Shown here in pieces: positions 54,952 to 63,658 of a stretch of DNA of 64,000 bases (positions are counted from its first letter, which is position 1; every line of letters begins with the position of its first letter). Below the pieces are notes generated by a model that was not told the origin of the DNA, did no database searches, and saw only the letters and a list, made by a program, of their open reading frames with translations. The stretch comes from WTFY01 sp011523795 (GTDB taxonomy: Bacteria; Pseudomonadota; Gammaproteobacteria; UBA4575). Position numbers and translations under genes: made by a program. The stretch is from the NCBI GenBank assembly GCA_965207475.1, contig OZ242278.1:1860001-1924000 (forward strand), given 5' to 3'.

Positions 54952-56309
54952 TTGCCGGAATCGACAGCTTTTCGATTGGCATCATTGGTGTATGCCTGCT
55001 TGTTGTGCTGGTCGTGCTGGGTGTACGCGTGTATATCGCTGCGGCCCTTACAGGTTTTCTCGGCCTGGTGGCGCTGAAAGGGTGGGATGTCGGTGCGGCG
55101 ATAGCCGGCACCATTCCGCATTCCAAGTCGGTGACGTATCCCTTGTCCGTGCTGCCATTGTTTATCCTGATCGGGTTTCTCGCGTTTCATGCCGGGCTGA
55201 CCTCGCGCCTGTTCGAGGCCGCACGCCGCTGGGTGGGATGGGTGCCCGGCGGTCTTGCCGTGGCCACGGTATTTGCAAGTGCCGGATTTGCCGCAGTCTC
55301 CGGTGCATCGACGGCAACGGCTGCGGTGTTTTCCCGAATGGCCATCCCCGACATGATGAAATACCGCTACGACCGGAATTTGACTGCCGGTGTCATTGCG
55401 GCAGGAGGTACGCTCGCATCCCTTATTCCTCCTTCTGCCATTCTGGTCATCTACGCCATACTCGTCGAGCAGTCCGTAGGCAAGCTTTTGCTGGCAGGCT
55501 TTCTCCCGGGCCTGGTGTCCGTGTTCATCTATGCGTCGCTGATCGTGCTGATGTGCGTGATACGCCCCGAACGGGGGCGTTCCATCCAGGGATTCACCTG
55601 GCGACAGAAGTTTGAAAGCCTGCCGGGTACGCTTCCGGTATTGCTGGTCGTGGTGGTCATTTTCGGTGCGCTGTACACGGGTTTGGCTACGCCTACCGAG
55701 GCAGGCGCCCTGGGTGCCATGATCGTGTTCGCGATCTATGCCTTCAGCGCGTACCGCCAGAGATCCTTCAGGAAGATGAGCGGCAGGCTTCACGAGGCGC
55801 TGATGGAGACCGCAAGGCTCACGGTCATGATCTTCTCGCTGATCTGGGGCATTTTCCTGTTCGTGCGGTTCCTGGGATATGCAGGACTTCCGGATGCCTT
55901 TGCGGACTGGATCGTCACGCTGGACCTGCCGCCGCTGATGATCGTCGTCTGTATCCTGCTGGCATACGTGGTGCTAGGCATGTTCATGGATGCGATCGGC
56001 ATGCTGGTGCTGACGCTGCCCGTGGTCTATCCGGCGGTCATTGCCCTGGGTTACGACCCGATCTGGTTCGGAATCATCGTTGTCAAGATGGCTGAAATCT
56101 GCCTGATCACGCCTCCTATCGGACTCAACTGCTTTGTTGTATCGGGCGTTTCACGGGAACTGGCGGATGAACAGGGCCAGTCGCTGGAGATTCCTCTTCA
56201 GGGCGTCTTCCGCGGGGTGTGGCCGTTCTTCATTGCGGACATCCTGACTGTCGCGGTACTGGTGGCAGTGCCGGGTATCGTGCTGTGGCTGCCGCGCACG
56301 ATGGGATAG
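54948..56309 (+). CDS. dctM: TRAP transporter large permease subunit (DctM type)
   Basis: The product (453 aa, GTG start) is the Na+-coupled transport subunit with about 12 spans. Family motifs include GASTATAAVFSRMAIPDMMK, AAGGTLASLIPPSAILVIYA and GLATPTEAGALGA. Together with dctP and dctQ it completes the transporter in one operon. It is convergent with the RND gene. Confidence 0.93.
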   Translation: MIAGIDSFSIGIIGVCLLVVLVVLGVRVYIAAALTGFLGLVALKGWDVGAAIAGTIPHSKSVTYPLSVLPLFILIGFLAFHAGLTSRLFEAARRWVGWVPGGLAVATVFASAGFAAVSGASTATAAVFSRMAIPDMMKYRYDRNLTAGVIAAGGTLASLIPPSAILVIYAILVEQSVGKLLLAGFLPGLVSVFIYASLIVLMCVIRPERGRSIQGFTWRQKFESLPGTLPVLLVVVVIFGALYTGLATPTEAGALGAMIVFAIYAFSAYRQRSFRKMSGRLHEALMETARLTVMIFSLIWGIFLFVRFLGYAGLPDAFADWIVTLDLPPLMIVVCILLAYVVLGMFMDAIGMLVLTLPVVYPAVIALGYDPIWFGIIVVKMAEICLITPPIGLNCFVVSGVSRELADEQGQSLEIPLQGVFRGVWPFFIADILTVAVLVAVPGIVLWLPRTMG

Positions 56310-56347
56310 CGTATCGAGGCAGGGACGGTTGGGCAGGCAGCCCGGAA

Positions 56348-58726
56348 TCAGGGCCGGCTGGCCAGGCGGGCGCGCAACCTGCCAGGTACCGTGAAAAACA
56401 GCCAGGCCAGTGCCGGGGATAGCAGTACCGCTCCGGCCATGTTGGCCAGGAACATGAATGCCAGCAGAAGGCCCATGTCAGCCTGGAACTTGAGGGATGA
56501 AAACACCCAGGTGATCACGCCCAGCGCCAGGGTCATTCCGGTGACCAGCACCGCATTGCCGGTCACCGCAAGGGTTCCACGGAACGCATCGACCAGATCT
56601 GTGCCGCCATCCAGCCTGCGTTTCACGTCACTGAAGATATAAATTCCGTAGTCGACCCCTATCCCGACGCCAAGTGCTGCCACCGGGAGGGTGGACACCT
56701 TTAGCCCGATTTCCAGCAGGGCCATCAGGGCGAAGGTAAGGGTGGACACCAGGGCAAGCGGGAGTACGACGCACAGCGTGCCCCGAATCGAGCGGAAGGC
56801 AAGCAGGCACAGTGCAATCACGGCACAGTAGATCCAGACCAGCATTTCGAATTCGGAATCCCGGACCAGATCGTTGGTGGCGGCCATCACGCCGAGGTTG
56901 CCGGTCGCAAGGCGAAAGCGCAGCCCGCCGTGGTCGTGGACTTCAGCATAGGCTGACACGGCCGACAGCACACGGTCGATGGTTTCGGCCCGGTGATCGG
57001 TGGTAAAGATCATGACTGGCATGACAGAGCAGTCCGCATTGAGCAGACCGGAGCCGGACTCGATCGGGCTCACCGATTGCACTAGTGTCGAGGTGGTTCG
57101 TGGCAGCATCTGCCACTTCGGGTGTCCCTCGTTGTATCCGGCATTGATCTTGCGCACGACACCGGGCAGGGACAGCGTGGACTGTACCCCGGGGACCTGG
57201 GCCATCTGCGCTGCGAAATCATCGATACGGTCCATGGTGTCAAAGTCTACACAGGCGTCCGGCCGGGTCTCGGCAATCACTGTGAGGATGTCTGCGCCCA
57301 CTTCGAAAAGCCGTGTGATTTCGGCACTGTCACGGTTGTACCGGGAGTCAGCGCGCAGTTCGGGGACGCCTTCATGGACATCGCCAATCACGTAATGCTG
57401 CGCGACCTGAAGGCCTGCACCGAAGATCGCAAGTGCTGTCACCAGCATGATCCCCGACGCGGGCCACGATGCCAGGCGGGAAAGACGCTCCCATACCACA
57501 GCCCTGGCCTGGCTGGCTGCCTGCAGGCGCAGTCGGTATTTTTCATCGTGACGGGCATAGGAGATCAGGACCGGCAGGAGCATGAGGTTGGTGAACAGGA
57601 TTACTGCTACACCGATGCTCATGGTGATAGCCAGGTCGCGGATGATCTGGACATCTATGATCAGCATGGTCAGGAATCCGGCGCAGTCGCTGGCCAGGGC
57701 CAGGGCTCCCGGGACGATGAGCTTGCGGAAAGCAGTACGGGCCGCATCCGTTGCACTGGCACCATTGCGTACGGCCGTGCCTGCCGCCCCTGTGACCTGG
57801 ACCCCGTGCGAGATGCCGATGGCCAGGACCAGAAACGGGACTAGGATAGACATCGGGTCGATGCCGGAACCAAGCAGGGACAACAGGCCCAGGGTCCAGG
57901 TCACGGCCACGACCGAACACAGCATCAGCAGCGCCGTGTAGCGCGCCGAACGGATGAAGAGGTAAACCGGTACCAGCGACAGCACAAACGCGAGAGCGAA
58001 AAACATCAGTGCATTGCCTGCATGGTCTGCAATTTCGCCGACCATCTTGGCGAATCCGATGATGTGGATATCCGTATGGGGGTCTGAATAGAGGTCACGC
58101 AACTGCTCCTCCAGCATGCGGGCCACCCTGATATAGTCGAGCTGCTCCCCGGTGAGCGGGTCAATTTCGACCAGTTCCGCCGTGACCATTGCGGCAGAGA
58201 GGTCATTCGCCACGAGCCGTCCGACAATGCCCGCCTTGAACACGTTGATCCGTACCTGGTGTACATCCTCGTCGGTACCGCTGTAGTCAGGAGGTACCAC
58301 GTTGCCGCCTGTGAAACCGCCCCGAACCACTTCGATGAACCGGACGTTGGGAGTGAACAGCGAGCGGACGGAAGCCTTGTTGATGCCGGGAAGGAAAAAC
58401 ACGGTATCCGTTACGTCCCTGAGGGTTTCAAGGAACGGAGCGGAATAAATGTCACCTGAACGTGCCCGTACTGCAACCAGCAGCCGGTTGGCACCGCCGA
58501 ACTCGTCCTGGTACTTGGTGAAGACCTGCATGAAAGGATGGTTGCTGGGCAGGTGTTTCTCGAATCCGGCGTCGATCTCGAGCCGGGCGGCGGACAGTGC
58601 CAGAGCGAGGCTCACCAGAGCGAAAGCAAGAAGTACCAGCGACCGGTTCCGGAACAGCGCGTCTTCGAGCGTGTGTGCCCACCGCCTTGCGGAGGCTGAC
58701 CGGTTCACGGGTCCATTACCGTTCAT
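56348..58726 (-). CDS. RND/MMPL-family transporter
   Basis: The product (792 aa) has the layout of HAE-3/MMPL permeases: one span, a periplasmic domain, five spans (VLSLVPVYLFIRS ...), then a repeat of this, 12 spans in all. GIGVDYGIYIFSDVKRRL in the second half is a family hallmark. The ATG at 58726 overlaps the preceding gene by 11 bases. It is the last gene of the DUF1302/DUF1329/YCF48 cluster, which probably moves a hydrophobic compound across the envelope. Confidence 0.88.
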   Translation of the reverse strand: MNGNGPVNRSASARRWAHTLEDALFRNRSLVLLAFALVSLALALSAARLEIDAGFEKHLPSNHPFMQVFTKYQDEFGGANRLLVAVRARSGDIYSAPFLETLRDVTDTVFFLPGINKASVRSLFTPNVRFIEVVRGGFTGGNVVPPDYSGTDEDVHQVRINVFKAGIVGRLVANDLSAAMVTAELVEIDPLTGEQLDYIRVARMLEEQLRDLYSDPHTDIHIIGFAKMVGEIADHAGNALMFFALAFVLSLVPVYLFIRSARYTALLMLCSVVAVTWTLGLLSLLGSGIDPMSILVPFLVLAIGISHGVQVTGAAGTAVRNGASATDAARTAFRKLIVPGALALASDCAGFLTMLIIDVQIIRDLAITMSIGVAVILFTNLMLLPVLISYARHDEKYRLRLQAASQARAVVWERLSRLASWPASGIMLVTALAIFGAGLQVAQHYVIGDVHEGVPELRADSRYNRDSAEITRLFEVGADILTVIAETRPDACVDFDTMDRIDDFAAQMAQVPGVQSTLSLPGVVRKINAGYNEGHPKWQMLPRTTSTLVQSVSPIESGSGLLNADCSVMPVMIFTTDHRAETIDRVLSAVSAYAEVHDHGGLRFRLATGNLGVMAATNDLVRDSEFEMLVWIYCAVIALCLLAFRSIRGTLCVVLPLALVSTLTFALMALLEIGLKVSTLPVAALGVGIGVDYGIYIFSDVKRRLDGGTDLVDAFRGTLAVTGNAVLVTGMTLALGVITWVFSSLKFQADMGLLLAFMFLANMAGAVLLSPALAWLFFTVPGRLRARLASRP

Positions 58727-59840
58727 TGTCCAGCCCCGCGGGCAGGCCGGGCTGAAGGGCCAGCCGGTGCATGCCCCCTTCACCAAATAGCAGTACCGAG
58801 TCCGGGCCTGTAACGACAATGGCCGTGATCGCACCGCGATGCGCGCGCACGATGCGTTCGAACCTGCCCGGTGTCGACTCTACCAGCACCGTGCCGTCGG
58901 CCCCGGCAATCACGGCACGGTCGTCTGGAAGGAAAGCGATATCGTACAGGGATGTGGAAACTCTGCTGTCCAGAGACCGCCAGGTCTGGCCGCCGTCCCG
59001 GCTTTCGAGGACTGCACCTTCGAGCCCGCACAGCAGGATGCGGCCCGAACGGCTGATCCCGAGGCCAAAAAAGGTTCCGTCCCAGCCTGTATCCAGCCTG
59101 GCCCAGCTTGTCCCCCGGTTGCGCGAACGGAATACCGTGCCGAATTCACCGGCGATGAACAGTGCTCCGTCCGGGGTTTCGCGAATGGAGTAGAAATGGA
59201 ATTCCCGGGGGTCAACCTGCTGTCGGGCCCAGCTGAGGCCATGGTCCTTCGTGGCCAGTACCAGGCCATAGGCACCCACCGCAAACCCGGATCCGTCTTC
59301 TGCCATCCATACATCGAGCAACGGCATGTCCCGCTGGGGATTCACCCGGAGGACGGTCCAGTTTGCTCTGGATCCGGTATTCGTGAGTATTGTGGCATCA
59401 TGGCCGACTGCGACGAGGTGTCCTGCACCTGTGCGGGTCACCGCCGTGAGCATGCGCCGGACCGGTACCGGAACCTGATTCCAGTCACCGTCCGGTGCGC
59501 GGTAGGCAATCAGGCCGCGCTCGCCTACCGTGACCATGCCTTGCGGTACGGCAATGGCATCTGTGATGAGGCTGCATTCCGGGCAGGCCAGAACGGGTGC
59601 CATTTCATCCAGTGGTCCGGCGAACAGGGGATGGCCTGCTGCCGCAAAGACCAGGAACAGCGTCAGTGCCTGAAGGAATGGCGGCCGGGTCGGCTGCGTA
59701 CCTTTGCAGAACTTAGCGGCGGCCGAGAGCGCGCAATGCTTCGGGTGTGAATTCCCTGCGGTCCAGCGGCACGTCAAAGCTTGGCAGATCGTATTCGTTG
59801 TTGAGCCCCATAGCGAGATAGCGACCGTTTTGCAGGTCAT
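58716..59840 (-). CDS. YCF48/BNR-repeat-like periplasmic protein (start uncertain)
   Basis: The product is a beta-propeller of photosystem-assembly (YCF48) type repeats: AVGHDATILTN, AVGAYGLVLATKDHGLSWAR, IAGEFGTVFRSRNRGTSWAR, LCGLEGAVLESRDGGQTWRS. A signal-like stretch (LQALTLFLVFAAAGHPLFAG) lies just after the DUF1329 stop, but no ATG, GTG or TTG precedes it outside the DUF1329 gene. Options are ATG 59840 (128-base overlap), TTG 59777, or ATG 59603, which loses the signal. In related clusters this protein accompanies an RND transporter. Confidence 0.75.
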   Translation of the reverse strand: MTCKTVAISLWGSTTNTICQALTCRWTAGNSHPKHCALSAAAKFCKGTQPTRPPFLQALTLFLVFAAAGHPLFAGPLDEMAPVLACPECSLITDAIAVPQGMVTVGERGLIAYRAPDGDWNQVPVPVRRMLTAVTRTGAGHLVAVGHDATILTNTGSRANWTVLRVNPQRDMPLLDVWMAEDGSGFAVGAYGLVLATKDHGLSWARQQVDPREFHFYSIRETPDGALFIAGEFGTVFRSRNRGTSWARLDTGWDGTFFGLGISRSGRILLCGLEGAVLESRDGGQTWRSLDSRVSTSLYDIAFLPDDRAVIAGADGTVLVESTPGRFERIVRAHRGAITAIVVTGPDSVLLFGEGGMHRLALQPGLPAGLDNER

Positions 59841-61086
59841 ATATCGTCAATACTGTGGTCCAGGTGAGAGGAACCTCGTAGTAATTAATCGTGTGTGCTT
59901 CGGTGACTCTCCAGATCTCCCCGCGCCCGTCATAGTGGTCCGCAATGGCAATTTGCCAGGAATCCTCGTCAAGATAGAACGTGCGCCGGGCATAGATATG
60001 GCGGGTGCCCTGTTTGACCCGTGCATCGACTACCCAGACCCTGTGCAGTTCGTAGCGTGTCAGCTCGGGATTGATGTGTCCCGGCTTCAGGATGTCATCG
60101 AAATTATTCTGGTCACTGTGCAGCCTGTAGCTGTTATACGGGATGTAGAGTTCCTTCTTTCCCACCAGCGTCCACTCGTAGCGGTCCGGTGCGCCGTTGA
60201 AGGTATCGGATTGATCGTTGGTCCGCTGGCCGTCTGCTGCGGTGCCCGGGTTGTCATAGGCAACATTGGGTGCGCGCCGTACCCGGCGAAGGCCAGGGCT
60301 GTACACCCACGCCTTGCGCAATTCAGCCGCCTGGTTGAGCGTTTCATGGACCAGCAGGATCTGCCCGGCAAGCCTGGGCGGGGTCATCACTTCCTGGCGG
60401 AAATAGGCAAGCTTGTTTTCGATGGTCGAGGTCGTGGCACCGGGCTGGTGATAGGCCCATAGGATTTCCTCCTTCAGGCGTACCATCACGTAGTTGCCGT
60501 CAGCCGTGAGGACGGCCTGGCCGCTGTTCGTCACGAGGGTATTGCCGCGATAGCGCAGGAGGTGGTTCCAGACCGCCTCAAGGCCATTCTTCGGAATCGG
60601 GAAAGGGATGCCCTCGGCGGCATCCAGTACCCCGTTGCCATGTTCGGTCAGCCTTGCAGTCGTGGCATTGGCAATCGTCCTGTCGTACATCCGCTGTGGC
60701 AGGGAGGCGCTGCGCCGGGTGGGATAGACCGGCATTCGGAAGGTTTCCGGGTAGCGCTGAAACAGTGCCACCTGGCCGGGTGAGAGATGGGCTTCATGCT
60801 CCGGGTAGTTGTCTGCGGTAATGGTAAACAGGGGCCTGTCTTCCGCGAAAGGATCTGGATGATGCATGCCCGGCTCATAGCCATCGGGTGCGCGGGTAAT
60901 GCCGCCTTCCCAGGGCGGGATGGTGCCGGCTTCGTTGCCGGCTGCCGTGGCACCCATCGGTGTCAGTTCACCGCCCAGTCTGGCCGCTTCTTCGTCCGTT
61001 ACCCCGGCTGCAACCGGGGTAGTCAGGATGGCCAGTGCCATGAATGCCGCAGTGGGGATGGCCCATTGCCGGTTGGTGATTTTCAT
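59713..61086 (-). CDS. DUF1329 outer-membrane-associated protein
   Basis: The product (457 aa) has a signal peptide (cleavage near PVAA) and the DUF1329 pattern: EAARLGGELTPMGA, the block NGLEAVWNHLLRYRG, LRRVRRAPNVAYDNPG and IYARRTFYLDEDSWQIAIAD. The fold is thought to be LolA/LolB-like, binding hydrophobic ligands. The ATG at 61086 follows AGGA. It lies 22 bases after the DUF1302 gene. Confidence 0.87.
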   Translation of the reverse strand: MKITNRQWAIPTAAFMALAILTTPVAAGVTDEEAARLGGELTPMGATAAGNEAGTIPPWEGGITRAPDGYEPGMHHPDPFAEDRPLFTITADNYPEHEAHLSPGQVALFQRYPETFRMPVYPTRRSASLPQRMYDRTIANATTARLTEHGNGVLDAAEGIPFPIPKNGLEAVWNHLLRYRGNTLVTNSGQAVLTADGNYVMVRLKEEILWAYHQPGATTSTIENKLAYFRQEVMTPPRLAGQILLVHETLNQAAELRKAWVYSPGLRRVRRAPNVAYDNPGTAADGQRTNDQSDTFNGAPDRYEWTLVGKKELYIPYNSYRLHSDQNNFDDILKPGHINPELTRYELHRVWVVDARVKQGTRHIYARRTFYLDEDSWQIAIADHYDGRGEIWRVTEAHTINYYEVPLTWTTVLTIYDLQNGRYLAMGLNNEYDLPSFDVPLDRREFTPEALRALGRR

Positions 61087-61108
61087 ATCCTGTTCTCCGT
61101 ACCGCTGC

Positions 61109-63016
61109 TCAGAATGAATAGTTCGCTGTGAGTGCCAGGAAGTCACGGTCGCCCAGTAGGTTGGCGGAACCGCCGCTGAAATAGTTGGTGTAGGACAGGC
61201 TGGCCTGCCAGGAATTCAGGTAACTTGCTTTGAGTGACAGGGTGACCGTTTTGCGGTCTTCCACGTAATTTGCAATGGGAGTCGGTGCCGTTCCGTTCAC
61301 ATCGTGCGAAAAGGCAACCTGTGGCGACAGGTTCACAGGACCGATGGCGTTATTGTAGGAGGCCCGGGCAAGCAGGCGGTACCCCCATGAGAATGCATCG
61401 GCATAGCCGCCTTTCTGGGTGGCCGGCTGGAGCCCTGCGGCAGTAAATACCGGGTTCGCACTGGTCCATGTGCCTGGTGCCTCGTAACGAAGTTTCGACC
61501 GCTTTTCCATGCTTTGGACCCGTGTGAAGCCAGCCTCGGCGAGAAGCACCGTCTGGTCGGCTCCGGGCAAGGCGGATGGCCCCAGCACCTTGGAGATGGC
61601 AATCGAACCCTGGAGTACGTTCTTGCGACGAAATCCCGCCAGTTCCTCGCCCTGGTCCAGCGGGCCGGTCTGGCTCGTGCTGAGCAGTGCGCCTGCCTGC
61701 ATGAGCTGCGTAAAGGCAGCCGCTGCAGCCGGTGGCAAGCCCGGGTGAACCTGCATCAGGCGCAGGGGTGACAGGGAGGAGAAAAAAAGCTCGGTACCGT
61801 CTATCTGGAGTGGCTGGTCCCTGCGGTAGGACAGTTCACCCTGGATGGCGAAACCGCTCGTGCCGAGTTCCGTGTTGAAACTGGCGCCCAGCAGGTCGAT
61901 GTCTTCGGGGAATTCCCGGAAGTAGCGAATGGAGCCCGCGAAGCCCTGCTCGGTGTGCACCGCGCTCAGCATGCCCGAGCGGACCGAAACCAGCGGCAGG
62001 CGGCTGTGGATGCGTGCATAGTAGAAGCCCAGTTCTGCATCGTTCAGCATGGGTGCGAAATAACGCAGTGCCAGGCCGAACTGCCCTTCATCGTCTGCAT
62101 CCCGGTCCCGTGCACGCGGTACACGGGAGCAGGTAACAGGGCAGGCAGGGTCTGCTGCACCCGCGTTGTCGTCCGACCTGCCTGGAACCCCGAACCCGAT
62201 ATGGACAGTATCGGCACCGGGGCTTGCAGAGTCGCTGGTAGAGAAGAACGTCCCCGCCGGTTCAAGCTCGGTATGAACCCAGCGAAGCTGGTAGAAACTT
62301 TCCAGGGACAGGTTGTCCGTGAGTCCAAGCCTGATGTTGGCTGCCGTGACAGGCTCCAGCACATCCCGTACCTCCGCGCCCGCCACGCGGACCTTGGAAC
62401 TGTCCACCGGGTTGATCGAGTTCAATCCGTTGCGAATGAATACGCTTTCTCCCCAGTTGATCACCTGGTCGCCGACGCGTACCGATAGCGGGATCCCACC
62501 AACGTCGAAATTGCCCGTCACGTAGGCGTCAAGCAGGTTGAGGTCGTACCCGGCCCGTTTCCTGGCGCTTCTGGAAAGGGGAGTGCGCTCGGGGCGGTCG
62601 TCCGCAATGGCGGAGTCGTAGAAATAAGATGCGCGCAGGAACAGCCCGAGGTTTTGACGGCTGAGTTCAAGTTCGTGCGTGACCTTCACGTTGGCAGAGA
62701 CCAGGTCACCCGGGTCATAGTTGAGATTGCCGTCGTCCTCGTTGTTCGACCATGCAGCGCCTCCATTGGAGACGGCGAACAGCCTGCTTTTTCTTCCCTG
62801 GGTACGTTTGGCAGCACCGATCGAGACCGTGGTATCAAAATATCCCGTGAAACCACTGTCACTGGCGGGCAGTTCAAGCGCACCCGAAGGCCGGGGTTGC
62901 AGGCTGAACAGCATGAGCAGCGCTGTCATCGCTGCAGGGATACCAATGTGCTTGCCGGGGCCGGACCCGAAAAAATTCAGCTGGCGACGGTTTTTTTGTA
63001 TGTCGGTATTGACCAT
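61109..63016 (-). CDS. DUF1302 outer-membrane beta-barrel protein
   Basis: The product (635 aa) has an N-terminal export segment (IPAAMTALLMLFSLQPRPSGA), the DUF1302 pattern with FTGYFDTTVSIGAAKRTQGR, VRVGDQVINWGESVFIRNGLN and NPVDSSKVRVAGAEV, and ends in Phe (LTANYSF) as outer-membrane barrels do. It is the first gene of the minus-strand cluster with DUF1329, YCF48-like and RND proteins. A long hairpin lies about 100 bases upstream of its start. Confidence 0.88.
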   Translation of the reverse strand: MVNTDIQKNRRQLNFFGSGPGKHIGIPAAMTALLMLFSLQPRPSGALELPASDSGFTGYFDTTVSIGAAKRTQGRKSRLFAVSNGGAAWSNNEDDGNLNYDPGDLVSANVKVTHELELSRQNLGLFLRASYFYDSAIADDRPERTPLSRSARKRAGYDLNLLDAYVTGNFDVGGIPLSVRVGDQVINWGESVFIRNGLNSINPVDSSKVRVAGAEVRDVLEPVTAANIRLGLTDNLSLESFYQLRWVHTELEPAGTFFSTSDSASPGADTVHIGFGVPGRSDDNAGAADPACPVTCSRVPRARDRDADDEGQFGLALRYFAPMLNDAELGFYYARIHSRLPLVSVRSGMLSAVHTEQGFAGSIRYFREFPEDIDLLGASFNTELGTSGFAIQGELSYRRDQPLQIDGTELFFSSLSPLRLMQVHPGLPPAAAAAFTQLMQAGALLSTSQTGPLDQGEELAGFRRKNVLQGSIAISKVLGPSALPGADQTVLLAEAGFTRVQSMEKRSKLRYEAPGTWTSANPVFTAAGLQPATQKGGYADAFSWGYRLLARASYNNAIGPVNLSPQVAFSHDVNGTAPTPIANYVEDRKTVTLSLKASYLNSWQASLSYTNYFSGGSANLLGDRDFLALTANYSF

Positions 63017-63118
63017 TGGCCAGGGACCCAGACTGACATGGTGACAGATCGAGGTCTTGTGTTCATCGATTCATGGAACTTCTTGTTATTTCTGCATGAT
63101 TCTATCCTGAATTCGCAT

Positions 63119-63152
63119 GCCTGTTCCACCATGAAATGGTGGTGGAACAGGC
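63119..63152. repeat. 13-bp stem hairpin upstream of the DUF1302 gene
   Basis: GCCTGTTCCACCA (63119-63131) pairs with TGGTGGAACAGGC (63140-63152) around an 8-base loop. No T run follows on either strand. It lies between the TAG-interrupted gene and the DUF1302 gene, both on the minus strand, so it could end the former or lead the latter. Confidence 0.6.
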
Positions 63153-63259
63153 CACGCTTTGCTACCTGCTGAATTAGCGGATAACACGCTGGGCAAGCAT
63201 GCCGAAGCAGGCCGTGTTTTTGAGAATACACAGGGTTTCACAGGCTTTGAAGATGACGT

Positions 63260-63646
63260 TCACTCCCGGCTTCTGAGGACTATTGCTGCAATCCAGACGG
63301 GCAGGCTCGAGATGCCTGCATAGAGGGCAATCGCGATCGGTCCAAGCAGTCCTGCAAACAGGGAGGCCCAGATGGTTACAGGCGCCAGCACCCCCATGGC
63401 GGTCTAGGCTGCACGCGTGTATCCCTTGCGAGACAGCTGCCTGCAGGCCAGGGCCAGGGGCAGGCCACATGGTGCAATGACTGCCAACTGCAGGATCATC
63501 ATGGCAATCAACATTGGCCATGGTTCGTATGCCTCATGGACACCGAAATTTCGGACAAGGCCTGCAAGCATGATTCCTGCGGGAAGCCATGACAGTGAGC
63601 CTGAAAGGAATGCGATGCGCGAATGAAGGAATTTCAGGCAGGGCAT
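63260..63646 (-). pseudogene. Small polytopic membrane protein interrupted by one in-frame TAG
   Basis: From ATG 63646 the frame encodes 80 residues with about two spans (IAFLSGSLSWLPAGIMLAGLV; PMLIAMMILQLAVIAPCGLPL) to TAG at 63404-63406. In the same frame, without any shift, it continues with T-A-MGVLAPVTIWASLFAGLLGPI and ends in RSRE at TGA 63260-63262, adding about two more spans. Read through, it is one coherent 128-residue, roughly four-span protein. A TGG or CAG to TAG change would explain this. It follows the MFS gene by 12 bases. Confidence 0.55.
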
Positions 63647-63658
63647 AGGGAATGCATG

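Noticed and set aside
57122..57844. Long plus-strand frame of 240 codons opposite the RND gene
   Set aside because: It lies wholly within the RND transporter coding sequence and is rich in Gly, His, Asp and Gln as expected of an antisense shadow; no family motif.
63404..63406. TAG as a sense codon or selenocysteine/pyrrolysine-like recoding, also suggested by TAG in the ACR3 relic
   Set aside because: iscR, hscB, queA and the small gene at 552-782 end naturally in TAG, and the ACR3 fragment is otherwise destroyed, so mutation is the simpler reading.
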